A stretch of 64,000 nucleotides of DNA from Undaria pinnatifida. Taxonomy: Eukaryota > Sar > Phaeophyceae > Laminariales > Alariaceae. How positions within the stretch are numbered: the first letter of the stretch is position 1; every line of letters begins with the position of its first letter. Shown one piece after another: positions 12,340 through 24,810 of this stretch. The stretch covers positions 14,559,020 to 14,623,019 of the forward strand of contig JABAKD010000016.1 in assembly GCA_012845835.1 (NCBI GenBank), written 5' to 3'. A model generated the notes under the pieces. The model made no database searches. It was not told the origin of the DNA and saw only the letters and a list, made by a program, of their open reading frames with translations. The position numbers and the translations under genes are program-made.

Positions 12340-12790
12340 GTTAACACTTCCATACTGATAACTGGTACCTGGTATTTTGGATCTTACACGTGGTACTGCG
12401 CTATGTTCGAAAGACAGCACAGCACAGCACGGCATAGCAGCGCACTGCAGGGCAAGACACGACACCGCACGGCACCGCACGGCGCTGCTGAGCTTTAGCT
12501 AAGCTGAGCTGAGATGAGAACATTTAACTACATTCATTCAACAATGGAGTGCGTACAAACCTGATGTAGTGAACCTCGGTACTGCCGTATGATACCTCGG
12601 CGAATGAGACCTGGTATGTACGAAAGAGTAAGTACAGCAAGTACGCAGCGCGGAACAACAACCCACAGCATTGCACCGCACCACACGACACCGCACGACA
12701 CCGCACGGCGCTGCTCTGTTGAGCTAACGTTGCGGTGCGCTACTGAGCCGAGCTGAGTTCAGCTGGGATCTGGTAACATGATACTCCGTA
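12340..12790. repeat. Two related blocks rich in CACGGCACCG and GAGCTGAG
   Basis: GACACCGCACGGCACCGCAC then GGCGCTGCTGAGC at 12460-12495 recurs as CGACACCGCACGGCGCTGCT at 12690-12716. Both are followed by AGCTGAG-type runs and preceded by CCTGGTAT and CGAAAGA. About 240 bp apart. Confidence 0.6.
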
Positions 12791-12824
12791 ATAAAGCAAC
12801 AAAAGAGAAGCCAGGTTTCAACGG

Positions 12825-13030
12825 GTTAAAAATGGCGTTGATCAGATGAGAACGCTTTGAGGAGCTCTATTTCAAGCATCTGAGCCCGCTCAGCGGTCCG
12901 GAGAGGATCACATCTTAAAGTTATTGTGCGTGTTAAAAAAGGCGTTGATCAGATGGGAACGTTCTCAGGGGCTCTATTTCAGGCATCTGAGCCCGCTCAG
13001 CGGTCCGGACAGGATAACATATTAAATTTA
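12825..13030 (+). repeat. ~107-bp tandem duplication
   Basis: GGCGTTGATCAGATG(A/G)GAACG, GCTCTATTTCA(A/G)GCATCTG and AGCCCGCTCAGCGGTCCGGA occur in both 12825-12926 and 12930-13025. Confidence 0.85.
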
Positions 13031-13099
13031 GTGTGTGAAAGGAACTCAATAGAGGCCGCTAAGGAAATCTATATTTGTAAGTAGTTCTATATTTTCATA

Positions 13100-13480
13100 T
13101 TATACCCCTCCGTAGGAACCGGCCAGGAGGAAGACTAAACGCCACACAATAACGGCGGGTGCACGATTTTCTCTGACCATCATGAACATCATTGCCAGGT
13201 TTTGTTTGCTACCAATCAAAGCCCACGGCACAAGCCTCCCAAGAGTAAACGTTTCACTCACACCAACACACAAAAGCCACAATTGCGCGAGAAACATTGT
13301 TCTTGCCTTGGGTGGGCCAGCGTTGGCATGCTCCCGGCGCGCCACCGCTCCAACCTTGTGGAGCCCCATCGGCTTCTGGAAATACCAGAGGAGGGCAACA
13401 TCGGCGAAATTCGTAACAGCATCACGCGTGGGCACGGCCGGGAGGATGTGCCCAACGGTGGGGGGGGGGCGTACAAACCT
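13100..13480 (-). other. Possible exon with hydrophobic segments
   Basis: Open on the minus strand: DAVTNFADVALLWYFQKPMG, TMFLAQLWLLCVGVSETF, IVWRLVFLLAGSYGGV. Two hydrophobic stretches could span a membrane. No ATG at the 5' end and no family recognised. Confidence 0.25.
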
Positions 13481-13958
13481 TCCCTACGGCGCTGCTACAG
13501 AGCGATCGCCCGAAAGCGCAGAGGAAGACGTTCATGGGGTAACGTATTTCACACTAGCCCGGGGGGGAGATGACCCTTCACGTGGACCATGGTCGTTCAT
13601 GGAGTGTATAAGGAGGTCACAACCCATCCACGACCAAGTGGACAAACAGACAATTGTCCGGGAAACGTAAGGACGAGTCTCCTTCTAAAGACAACAGTGG
13701 TGGGGGGACAAAGTACGGCCCCTTCATACCACCAATCCCAGCACACGCACCTACAATGAGCATCCATGTTCTGGGCGCACTTGCTGCTTTTCCCTTCGCA
13801 TTTTGCTCCTTTCCTCACCTCCATTCGCCCAGGCGCCCGCAGCCTCTTCAAGGCAATCGATGGAATATTGTTCCCATATTCTTTTCAGCGTGGCCCTCGT
13901 GTGAGGTAACTCGAGTATCCGCGACTCGGTGGGAACGGCACAGTTACTCCTTCCCCCG

Positions 13959-15060
13959 TTATGTCGGCCATCCCGCCCGCCGCGGCCAAGGTGGCTCCGT
14001 GCGCCGGCGCCGCCGTCGTTCCCGGCGCAACCCTGGCCACGGTCTGCGCCCCGTCACGGCCCAAGCCTTGGGACCGACCGCGGTCCCCGTCCGTGAACCC
14101 CAAGGCAAAGGGGGGCGGGAGAACGCCAGTCGCACCCACCAGCGCGGCTGAATCGAGGCGTTGGCGGTGCAAGCCCACGTCCGCGTGGGGAATGGGGGTG
14201 TCCCTGAGTCCTCATCCTCCGTGGGCCTCGCGCGTTGGGCACGCCCACCGTCGAACTCGTCGTCAGTGCCTCCGTCACTGTCGTCCAGAACTCCGTCCAC
14301 GAAGGTCGCGCACTTCTGCATCACGTAACTTGCGTCGTCGTCGTTCGCACGCACGCGGAACTGTGGGTGATGCAAGGATGCGGCGGCCGAAGAGGAAGGA
14401 GGGCGGCGGCGGCGGTGGGGGGGGGGGTTGGTGGGGAGTGGGGCTGGGGAGGGGCGACGCATGGTCGAAAGGCGCGGATGTCGAAGAGGGTTGACGACGC
14501 GGGAGACGAGTAGCGGACGTGGGCTTACGTGTACGTATGCCTTCACGTCGGCAAAGGCTAGATTGTACACGTACTTTATCCCCGGGTTTGACACAAGTTT
14601 TTGTCTACGTCCATGACGTCCGGGTTCAGCTTTCCTTTCCGCTTGTTTGCTGCGTCGTGCAACATGGCGTGTGCTCTCCGGGGAGGGCTCGGATTAAGGG
14701 GATACCTCGGTAGGTGGAATCATCGCAACCACGACTTGGTTTTGGCTCGGCGTAAATATATTTGAGAGTTGGAGACGTGTCAACAATGCCTTGTGCCACC
14801 TGGTACACGAATGTACTCCCGGCCAAAAACAACGGCGGAATACGTCACGACGCAACAAGTGTCCGACAACCACCTCCAACAGAATAATTGCCTGCGCAAC
14901 AACGGACGTCCCGCCCTCAACCCGGGATGGGACACACGCACCAGCGGGTCTCTGGCGTCGAGCCTTGCGATGTTTTTGGAAAGCTTGGCCATGAGTTCCT
15001 GAGCAACCCTTTGTCCATTCCGTTGATGGCGCTGGGGATGAGCTTGTGTCGCTCCACCCG
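13959..15060 (-). pseudogene. Degraded coding block, unassigned
   Basis: Successive minus-strand frames give protein-like pieces: HKLIPSAINGMDKGL (about 15000-15045), then in a shifted frame AQELMAKLSKNIARLDARDP (to about 14930), STFVYQVAQGIVDTSPTLKY (14760-14825), SNPGIKYVYNLAFADVKAYV (14530-14594) and NDDDASYVMQKCATFVDGVL with an acidic tail (about 14260-14340). Frame changes suggest one decayed gene or element. I could not name it. Confidence 0.3.
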
Positions 15061-15837
15061 GTTAAGGCGCTGGTCTTGAGAGTGCAGAGGCCGTACCCGT
15101 GGGCATCAACAATCGTCGGGAAAACATGAACAGGGTCGTGTGAGACTCAACCAGCGCAAACAGCAGCACCGCAGTGGCAGCGCCGACAGCACGAGGGGTC
15201 TCGGCGCAGCAAACGCACGCGTCGCTGTATTTCCGTAAGCAGGCTGCATGCAGCAATCTCACACGGACCCTACCTTGGTTAGGGTGGTGTGGCATATCGG
15301 CGCTTGAATGACGCGGGAAACGGGGTTGGTATTGAAGCCCACACTACGAGTACTGGGTATGTGTTCGTATGTGTTCATTCTCATGCATTCTGTGTTGGTT
15401 TATGCATCACACGCACTTCGTTGAATCTACAGCGGACAACACAGGGGGAGGTGCATGTCATTGGGGTGTCCTCATCGGTGGGTTCCGCCTTGTGATAGAC
15501 GACGATAACCTCCCTCCTTTTTGAACCGTGCCTTTCCCAGCAAGAGACCTTCATTAGTCGGCGTCCTCACCTTTCGTTAAGACCTCCCCGTGTTGGCCCC
15601 ATTGTTGAATAACGGCGTACTTCAAAACCCTAGGACAGAGTGGACGCGGTAATGGCGCAAAGGAGACGGGTGCATCACAGAGGGCATGGGGAGCATTCCT
15701 GGACGTGACGGTCGTGTCGACATACAACCTCGAAATACTCGGTACTAGATAAGACGAGGGTAAATCAGGAGTGAGAGACGGGGGTAGAATACATTTCATG
15801 GTTGGCAACGGAGAGGCTATCGGTATCCTTGTCCTCG

Positions 15838-16010
15838 ATAGAAGCTTTCATGGAAGCCGGCGTCGAAATCGCGATGAAAGTAGCTTCCATGGAAGCTTCC
15901 ATGAAAGCTCCACGAAAGTAGCTTCTTTCTTGAAGGTAGCTCCCATGGAAGCTTTGATGAAAACAGCTTTCACGGAAGCTTCCGTGGAAGCTTCCGCGGA
16001 TGATCTGCGT
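15838..16010. repeat. Self-complementary GGAAGCTTCC array
   Basis: Units like AAGCTTTCATGGAAGC, AGCTTCCATGGAAGCTTCC and ACGGAAGCTTCCGTGG. It lies 160 bp from the TTAGGG stretch at 16168. 15061-15837 holds no supported gene. Confidence 0.85.
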
Positions 16011-16167
16011 TCAACTATGCGAAACAGATATGCGAAACAGACACAAATGGAGCCAAGCATACCCTGAAAAAAGCATTATCACTTCGTAGGACGAGCGTTT
16101 ATTAAAACCTATTACAAGGGCTCCGCATGGGTGCCGGCATACGCCGGCACTCATTCTTCGGGTAGGG

Positions 16168-16202
16168 CAGGGTTAGGGTTAGGGTTAGGGTTATGGTTGG
16201 GG
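16168..16202 (+). repeat. Interstitial TTAGGG repeat
   Basis: AGGGTTAGGGTTAGGGTTA, then TGGTTGGGGTTATGGTTAGG. Four clean units followed by decayed ones. Confidence 0.88.
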
Positions 16203-16540
16203 TTATGGTTAGGCTGACCCTTTCAGGGCCCTCGCGAACACAACCACGCGTTTTGTCGCACTTTCTTGTTTGGATCCCCGGGAAGACATTTCCCTCAACA
16301 GGGCACACGCAGTTACCGCATGCAAGATTGCCCTTTTGTAATTCCATGTGCTCGATGTGTAAGAGTATACGACCCAGGGGGTGTGAACGTTATCTGACAG
16401 AGGATGCGTTCTATTATCATTTCCCGGATTTCTCCCACCTTTGCAAATATTAATGCTGCGGTGGCTTTCCTTGTTTGTTCCTTGGGTTCCTGTGGTGAAT
16501 TATGTGGGCTTTGAAGTTAATCCTATTACCTGGTAGTGCC

Positions 16541-16680
16541 TAGGCGAATGATGTTGAGTGATGTTAAATGCTGTTGAATGATGTTGAATTATGTTGAATG
16601 ATGATGTTGAATGATGTTGAATGATGTTGAATGCTGTTGAACTATGTTGGATGGTGTTGAGAAATGTTGTTGAATGATTG
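16541..16680 (+). repeat. ATGTTGA minisatellite
   Basis: AATGATGTTG-type units of 10-12 bp. It creates a false Asn-Ile-Ile-Gln-His frame on the minus strand. Confidence 0.85.
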
Positions 16681-19150
16681 CCTCTAGACCAAGGCCACCG
16701 TGGGTGGAATGCGATTGGATCCACTTCATTTATAGCGGCCCAGGGTTACTCGCGTTAGTGAAAACCCTGGTATCCCTTTGGATATTTTCTTGGGCTTAGC
16801 GATATGCACCGACATATAATCGTCGATTACGCTGCGGCAGCAACGTGTGTTTTGTAGTCCTATTGTAAGCGAGGCACAGGGCCGCTGGCGCTTGAGACCA
16901 AACCCGGCAGTACGCACATATGTTAACCATCAACCATTCAGAGGACGTCACATGTGGATTGAGTACACAGATATATATCGTAACACATGGATACAGTTGC
17001 CAACGGATCGGCGCTGTGTATTCAACTGGCCCGTCCCCAGACCTGCCGTCACGCAGTACACAGCATTGATCGTGCTAAACGAAGTATTCCCGTTTTCGGA
17101 TGATTATATTTTGAATTGTTGACGTGTTCTGACAACGTAGTGTGTGCTTCGTATTGGATCCTCCGACAGCACCACTCTTATGAAACTGCGACTATGTTGC
17201 TGAATCCTACTATCACCCATGTTAAACGGAAATATCCTCCCATTATGAGATAATTCGTCGGGTATGTAGACTATGTACGTGTACAGATAGGCGGGTTAAG
17301 GGTAGGGTTAACACCGTCCTGGTCAGTCAACTTTGTAACAGTTCTTGACTGTTGCGACATCTTGTCGTCTTGATAACCTGGAATATCATCCGACCTGGCC
17401 CTCTTGTCACCCATTTGAAACAGCTATTATTATATCCAACGATCACCTAACAACCCCACGGGTTAACGTGCCCTTGGCACCGCCCTGTTCAGTCCGCGTT
17501 CATGTACGGCAATAACCAGTCAACACTACCACAGTTCCAAGCTACGTCTACACAAGACATCATCCTCGGCTTCGTCGAAGCACACAATTCTACGGACCTC
17601 AACAACTCGACGGGCGATCAACACGTTTTGATATTTTTACTGCGACATCGCCTTCCTGCCAGCGATAGAAACGAAGCCTTCTTCCTCGAGAAATTGCTTT
17701 AGTACTCCTTTACATCGGCGAAGCCTTTTAAAAAAACTCCTTCAAAGCTTTCTCTACCTTGGGGAGGATTTCTCTACAGTACATTGGCGACGCGTTCTTG
17801 GCGTTGGCGAAGCAGGTGCGACTTGCGGACCGAACCCAATGCGTTTGATCTACACAAAAACATACACGACATGAGCATCACCCAGTGGCTAGACTATATG
17901 TTGGTCTGTTGTTCACACTAAGGGCTTGATGACTACGGGTGAGGCGTTGGTTTCACTCATCATGCTGTGTCCGCGTTCTGGTGGCCAAAAGTTGAGGCTG
18001 GAAAATCCGGGAAACAACGAAGCAATTGCGATAGACGATGATTATCAAATCGAGTATATTTGTAAACGCCCGCCCTATAAAGTATTGTAGATGAGTACCG
18101 TTTTCGAGCGAGGATCGGATGTTCTCGGCCGTGTTGATTCCACGCGCATTTCGGTTCACGCCGAGCTTGCTATTGAAATAACGTAAGGCATTACTTAGAT
18201 CTCCTTTGCGCGGCTGTCCTGAGCATCGCAGCGCACACAGCTAGTCACAACAGTGTAGTTAGTTACAGTCACTTATATAATTAAACTCAATTGGTCAAGG
18301 GAAGTCGTCGACTGTTAGAAATGAATGGTTAAACAAGTGGTATCGTCTTAGGTCTTCGCCACGGACCGTAAAACAGCCAAACCAACCAGCTACCTGGACG
18401 ATAGACGCAAGGACATGTAAATGGTGAACACATGGAACTTGTTGTGAACTGTTGTTGTGCTAAGTAAGGCTATCCCATGAGGATACATGTTGACAGACGA
18501 CGAGGCCGAAATATTCGATCAAGAACGAATAATGACAAGAAACTAATGACAATGACTGTGCTATGGTCTCAAGTCTCAACCATGCATCTAGATAGCCCGC
18601 GGAAGAAACTGAGAGGAAAGAACACGAGCATCGGCTGTAGTATATGACCGGGAAGGCCGGAAAATACGTGTAGACAGACGTCGGCAATAGATCAGATACA
18701 CGTGACCGGTTTGATGCCTTCAGGGGCTATAGATTTTTTTTTTTTATATTCCACCGTATTACCAACTTTACACTGCTTGGGTATGTAGGATATTGGTCGT
18801 CAGGCATATTGCCTACAGGTAGATGATTTCCAACAGTTTGCTGATGCAATCATTCCCGAAGACCGCTTAGCAAGGAGGGTAGGGATTCAATTTAGAGCTA
18901 CTACCTTAGGGCACGTGTTGGGTTGGTTTAGTACCTTTCTCGCTAGCATTATTGCGTGTCAAAACCCCAATATGTAAGTACACGCCTTCCCGTTATGTCG
19001 CACGCCCTTTTTCTTGCTACATAGTACAGGTGGCAAATGAGGCAAGAGTGCCACAGACTTAGAATGTGCCACGTGCACTCGAGGTCGTGTTCGGCGGTGC
19101 GTATGCTGCAGGAAGTAACAACAAGGAGATGCAGCAAACAAACCACATCC
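16681..19150. other. Gene-poor sequence
   Basis: No supported gene. A + ORF at 17502-17702 (66 codons, MYGNNQSTLPQFQATSTQDI, ending RNEAFFLEKLL) looks protein-like but has no recognised family. Just after it, TACATTGGCGAAGC-type fragments recur (17710-17815). GGGTTAAGGGTAGGGTTAAC lies at 17293-17312. Confidence 0.25.
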
Positions 19151-19156
19151 TTTCAG

Positions 19157-19242
19157 GTACAAATCACACACAAATCAAACACAAATCACACACAAATCAC
19201 ACACAAATCACACACAAATCACACACAAATCACACAGCACAC
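19157..19242 (+). repeat. 10-bp tandem repeat (ACACAAATCA)
   Basis: Eight to nine units of CACACAAAT, with one variant. Confidence 0.9.
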
Positions 19243-19444
19243 GGGCCTATATTACGCACTCCAGCACGGCGACCGCAACCAACTCGGCACATCTTGCAAC
19301 GAACCAGCAAGTTTCCACGACCTAGCCTAAGACAGAGCCTGATTCTGTACACGGCGACCAGTATTCGAAATCTGTTATGCATAGTTCTCTCAATCAGCCA
19401 AGATTGCGAGCAGATGAACGTGCCGATAGTCTCATTACGATATC

Positions 19445-19565
19445 CTCAATGAGGACACGCAACCCGCAATACGTGCGATCGGAGTATCACACACAGCTTG
19501 CAAAGAAAGATGAATTTCGACAAATATTCGACCTCACAGCTGGAGTGTAATTCAATTTTTATAAT
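19445..19565 (+). repeat. Family A repeat, copy 2
   Basis: TGAGGACACGCAACCCGCAA, GCGATCGGAGTATCACACA, CAGCTTGCAAAGAAAGATGA, CTCACAGCTGGAGTGTAA. Confidence 0.75.
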
Positions 19566-21035
19566 ATAACTGCCTTGTATCAGAAACGCCCATACTCTTT
19601 GTTCTCTATGATTTCATGACATGCTGCTATGTAATAATAGGGTGTCCTGTGAGCGGCAAACTCCAACTATTAATACTTCGTATAATACAAGTAGACTAAT
19701 AGTGCGTAGCGCGGTCTACCCCGTCAGTAAAGGCGACTGAGGAAGGGGATGGCCCGGGGCAGACACGGTGACATGGTCAAGCTCATCCCTGTGAGCTCTC
19801 TCTGAGGCCGAACCATTGTAAACTCGATGAAACAAAAGAAGACTTCTAACGATTAATAGTACTCGTATAGAAGTTCCACCCACCCGAGCAAGGGGACACT
19901 CTAAAAACAACATCGGACATCACTCTGACTTTTCCGAGAGCTCAATAGCGGAAGGCAAGAATTAAACCATCTAAATATATGAATCGCACATAAATATCAT
20001 TCCTCCTATTTGTTTCTGATTTCGCCCTTCCTTGCTATTTTCATAGGAGAGTGGTGCCCGTTCGTTTTTTATGCGATGTTTTCCTGACCGGGCTATAGAC
20101 TAGTGGTATTGTGGTATTGTGGTATCGTGATATCGTGGTATTGTTTGGCTGACTCCGAGAGGGAAAACGCGAGGAACGACGAGATAGATGCGTTAGGCCC
20201 AAAACCATGTAAAAAATACCTGACAACCAAGCACAAGCACATGTTTTGCTTATGCACCTTTCTCGCAGGGTCGGCCCATTTCTTATGTCGTAGACTATAA
20301 TACTAGCAATGATAATAATAGTACTCGTAGCAGTAATTCAAAAGGAGGAGACAAAAAAAAGAAAATTCCTACTTTATTAATAGTATGATATGATACACAT
20401 CATGATACGTATGTACTTCGTATGGGTACCTCCTCCGTGCCGACTTCAGCCAGGATACATGAAGCTGTGATCGTTTGTCAAACAATCGCGCTACCGAGGC
20501 GAAACGATCCGCGATATCCAACCACTCCCTTCAACTATACGCATCACAATGTTTCCCACTATTTTCAAGTAGTTCACACCCCACCCAACAAATGTGGGTG
20601 CTGCTCTGAATACTATTAGGTTATCATCGTTATCGTCGCGGGATTGTTTGGCACGGAGAAACTGACGGTTTTGTTACGGTTCATATCCGATCCTTTGGTT
20701 TACAGCTTACAGGAACAACAGGGAAATAATCTGAAGAGCTTTAAACTATTTCCGGTATGCGGGGAGACCGAAGTAAAAGAGGATCCGTTTCCGTGTAATA
20801 GAGGAACCGTTTCCGTATCAGATTACACTGTTCTAACACATTTTCCCCCTCATGAACTGAACAACCTCAACAGCCGATATTTGCGAGCCGAACAACATTT
20901 ATTCATGGTACTGCTGTACGTGAAAAGTCGCTGGAAGCGCGAGGATATGATCAAGTAGAAAAATCTTACGAGAGTCGATATCTTGTGTAAGTGGGCCGTA
21001 CGGTGTGCATTGACCATGGTCGAAGTACAAGTAAT
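19566..21035. other. Gene-poor sequence with one protein-like frame
   Basis: A 9-bp GTGGTATTG array lies at 20103-20146. The + frame from about 20620 to 20958 (no ATG at the front) reads LVYSLQEQQGNNLKSFKLFP, VCGETEVKEDPFPCNRGTVS and SDYTVLTHFPPHELNNLNSR. It has normal codon variety and may be an exon of an unknown gene. Nothing else seen. Confidence 0.25.
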
Positions 21036-21150
21036 TGTAAGTATGATGTATGATGTATGATGTATGATGTATGGTGTATGATGTATGATGTATGATGTAT
21101 GATGTATGATGTATCATGTATGATGTATGGTGTATGATGTATAATGTATG
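21036..21150 (+). repeat. 7-bp tandem repeat (GTATGAT)
   Basis: About 16 units of TATGATG with a few TATGGTG variants. Confidence 0.92.
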
Positions 21151-21334
21151 ACTGAATAAAGCTACGGTAAGAATGCGCGGAGGCACCCAAAATCTACTTC
21201 ATGACCTCTAAACCCCACTCAAAAAGTGTTACCAGAGAAAATGTGTATCTGGTGTTATCTCCTTCAGGAGAGCTCTACAGCCCTGTCGACAACAAATGAG
21301 ATACTATGTACGGTGATATACATTGTTTGGATAA

Positions 21335-22260
21335 ATCATGCCATATGGGGTACCTCATGGGGTATCTCATGGGACACAATTGTGCCCATGGGTTGTCCCA
21401 GCGATCAACGTACCCCGTGGGGTACCCCATGGCATGGCTATACCACGGAATCCCTGACGTACCCCTTGGGATCCCATACGGCACCACATTTACGCCATGG
21501 TGTATCCTATGAGGTACATGGGGTATCGCATGGCGCAACCCATGGTGTGCATTGCTCCATGCGATACCCCATGGGCCCCCGTGGGATAGGCCATGGCTTA
21601 ATCGGCCCCATGGGATAGGCTATGGCTCAATCCGCCCCATAGGTTTCGCCATGCGGTACATCTTGAGATTGGCCATGGCCCCCATGGCGTAACCCATGGA
21701 TCAAGATGGATCAATGTGCTCCATAGCCTATCCCATCGATTCCACGGGATCCTATGGGATATGTCATGGTGCACTTTGCCTCCATGTGGGGGCGTAGTCC
21801 TCCCGATTCCACGGCATAATCCATGGACTGACCCGCGGCCTATTCCGTGGGGTATACTGTATTGAACTATGTTTCATGGTGTACCCCCTGGGCTGTCCCG
21901 TGATTTATCCCATAATAACCTGCCCCATGGGTTACATTCTATATGCCTTGTGGGTTATGACATATATGCCTGGTGGATTATGGCATGGGTATTTGGTTAT
22001 AGCCCATGGGACTATGCTATGGGCTACGTCATGGGCTAACCTATGGGGTATGCCATGAGCGAACGCATCGGGGTATGTTATGGGTTACTCCATGAAGGTT
22101 CCCATGGTATAGCAAATGGGGAATACATTTGGACCCACGAGGTAGCCCACGGGGTAGCCCTCGCTATCATAGCCCATGTGGCGTCGGCCATGCGATACCC
22201 CGTCGGTTACGCAACGGGCAACACCATGGAGTAATGCATGGTGTATCTTGGTTACCCACG
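21335..22260. repeat. CCATGGGGTA palindromic array (~0.9 kb)
   Basis: Degenerate units of 15-25 bp around CCATGG, such as CCCCATGGGTT, GGTACCCCATGGC and CATGGGGTATC. About 15 exact CCATGG hexamers occur against about 0.2 expected by chance. Both strands look alike. It opens several false frames. Confidence 0.88.
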
Positions 22261-23189
22261 GTCTGGCGACTTCGTTCGTAATAGCAAAGACCCAATCTGG
22301 TCGTACTCCTGTACACTGAACAGTTGTACAACCAACCTATGACCAGAATACCTACTCGGCACGCCGTTCATTACTAGTTTGTACCAAGTTAAGGCTGGCG
22401 GTCTCGCGAAAGTGCATACCTGGTATTGGACTTACATCCGTTCTGTTGAAACAACGATACTATTTCCACGACGAGCCGTGTATGCTCGTCCAAGTATTGA
22501 GGCACGCGAAGCGCAGAGCGCGCGCCTGTTTTTTCTCCGACTCCAAAATACCGTATATTTATATCGGGTCATATGGTCATATGTGGGGATATACTTTCCT
22601 CTGGATTGATTCATGTGTTCGTGCGTCCGTGTGTGCATGCGTGCATCAACACATATTTGTGTCCCTCTCGACCACCACTCTTAACGCTAAACGCGCACGG
22701 TACCAACGTCAATCTCGGCGGGACATGTACCCGCACAAACCTTATGCAGCCTTTCTCGTACGTGGACTTGTGGACTGTCTCGACAATAAGTATAAAACTG
22801 CCATTTTGGAAACTCGAACTTTTCAGGTTCATTGCCATGCTATCGTGTCACCGGTGGGGAAGTGAGATACGCCTTAGATACGCATTCTAGAAGCTGAATG
22901 CGCAAACACGATATAACCCCTCCCTCCCCCTCCCCCCCCCCCCCTCCCCTCACCCCACCCCCGAGAACGCTCCGCCCTTTCCTCACTGGTTGTACGACTT
23001 ACAGGATATACATGATAAACTGGTGCATTATTTCCAAAACCGTCAGATTTATCCCCTTGAATGATTTATTGTTTCCGCGCACAGATTTAGCTGCCCCGCC
23101 CGTCCCCCCCCCCCCCCCGCTCCCTCTTGATCAAACCCAGGCCCCCACGTCCTTAAACACTCCGCCCTCCCCTCACCGGTTATTCGACT
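22261..23189. other. No supported gene; C runs and start of a tandem duplication
   Basis: C-rich runs lie at 22917-22945 and 23104-23121. 22965-23100 and 23150-23280 are diverged copies of the same stretch (CTCCGCCCT, CTCAC.GGTT, ACAGGAT..AC.TGATAAACTG, GTTTCCGCGCACAGA). Confidence 0.55.
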
Positions 23190-23480
23190 CACAGGATTCA
23201 CTTGATAAACTGATGCATTTCCTTCCACAGCTGTCAGATTTTGTCCCCCTCGAAAATGGGTTTCATAGTTTCCGCGCACAGACTGATTAACATCACCCTG
23301 GTGACCCTGAAAGCTACACTGTATTACAAGGGGAGTCGCCGGCCTATATCCTTAATGAGGACACACAACCCGTAATACGCGCGATCGGAGTATCACTCAC
23401 ACAGCTTGCAAAGATGAGTTTTGACAAAATCTTCGATCTCACAGCTGGAGTGTATTTTTATTTTTATCATATCTGCCGAC
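23190..23480 (+). repeat. Family A repeat, copy 3 (long)
   Basis: The best preserved copy. Its end reads in one frame LTQLAKMSFDKIFDLTAGVY then FYFYHIC. The 5' half is shared with 56905-57010. Confidence 0.8.
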
Positions 23481-23559
23481 GAATACGAGACGGCGCAAGA
23501 TGTATACAGCTTTTAGTCACACTAAGGTATGACCAAAACAAGGTCCCATTCGCGCAGCT

Positions 23560-24200
23560 GGCTCCCAAATAAGCGGTCGAAAAGATCAACAATAATCAAA
23601 CTATACTTGAAGATTCATCCAGCGGTTGCGCGACAGCAGCCGAAGGGTCCAATTTAAATCCGGTTTTCGGCTGCCTTTGAAATAACTCAACAAGCCGAGA
23701 TTAGCCTCTCGGCGCGCTGATTCCTGGGCGTGCTTTACCTTTGCTCGCCCCTCTCGACTCTGCCAGCGGCGGCCTCGGCCGTTCTCGCTTCGTGCCACGT
23801 CTGCCGCCGAGTCGTTCTACTGTAACCCCCCCAACACGCCTTTAACAAAATCGCCGGTTTCGAAACCAGCTCCCGGCCGTAACTCCTGAAATACGGTGCC
23901 CCGTGCCCCCCTGACGTCATCGTTCGATAGTCCTTTGCAAACACGAAAATATATGAAGATTCTAGTTTTCATACCATCTTTCCTCGTGTCGAGCAGCCAT
24001 GAAATGTTCGTAAAAGAAAATGGCTGATTTTAGCGGCGGCTGTTGTAGAATCAGTCCGCCAGAAGAAGCACGCTTTTGGCCAACCCGAATCGTCAAGCAA
24101 GTAAGTGCGTACAGGCTGATTCAAGTTAAAAAACCCAATTTTATTTCCTGGCGCATGTCCACGCCGTTTTTTCGATTCAGACTGTGAAATTTTGCACACA
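23560..24200 (-). other. Minus-strand open frames, unassigned
   Basis: Three short frames (23601-23798, 23735-23944, 23969-24199) read SRKPDLNWTLRLLSRNRWMN, GGHGAPYFRSYGRELVSKPA and VRTYLLDDSGWPKACFFWRT. They overlap partly and change frame. They may be pieces of a decayed gene. No family recognised. Confidence 0.2.
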
Positions 24201-24639
24201 CAACCGTTGACATGCAGGCAACCTATCGACTAGACTACGACTAACAAGCCGGCAGCATAATAGCAGTTAATCAACCCATATATTACCACCAGCCTTGTTT
24301 ACGCCCTTTACCTCTTCTTGATAATACGATGTGGTGTGCTATGCTCGAAATGACAATGTTTTTGCGATGGTACGGACATGACAACAAATTGGGCTGTGTG
24401 TGGTAAACACTATGAACGTCGTCGAGCTCCTATCTCTGCGAACGCACTCTGAAACCGTTTCTCCTGGTGATGTTATTATTTTGTTTAAACACACTCAGGG
24501 AAGGCGTTAGTAAAGGCCGTACTATAAGAGGTATCCCAGGTACGAGACCCTGCTCGGATCCGGGGTTCCCCCTCTGAGAAAGAGGGGGGGAGGAACGACA
24601 AGTTTGTAAGAAAATAGGCACAAAGTTATCCTGCAACAA

Positions 24640-24810
24640 CAGTAGCAGGAGCTAGTCATGGCACTAAGGGGAGTTGCCGATCTATATGCTTCTTGAGAAC
24701 ATACGCAGGGCACAACACGCGCGGTCGGAGTACAGCGCCTATCTTGCAAAGGTGAGGATCGACCAAATCTTCGATCTCGAAGTTGAAGTAACTGTACGTT
24801 TATGTTTGAA
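24640..24810 (+). repeat. Family A repeat, copy 4
   Basis: GGGGAGTTGCCGATCTATAT, ACACGCGCGGTCGGAGTA, TCTTGCAAAGGTGAGGATCG, AAATCTTCGATCTCGAAG. More diverged than copies 3, 5 and 6. Confidence 0.65.

Noticed and set aside
13654..14151. 165-codon + ORF opposite the minus-strand block
   Set aside because: Arg/Pro/Gly-rich antisense shadow; the minus strand gives more protein-like pieces.
23870..23910. tRNA-like GGTTTCGAAACCGGCG motif on the minus strand
   Set aside because: It has no matching acceptor and D arms at the right distance, so a tRNA gene is not supported.
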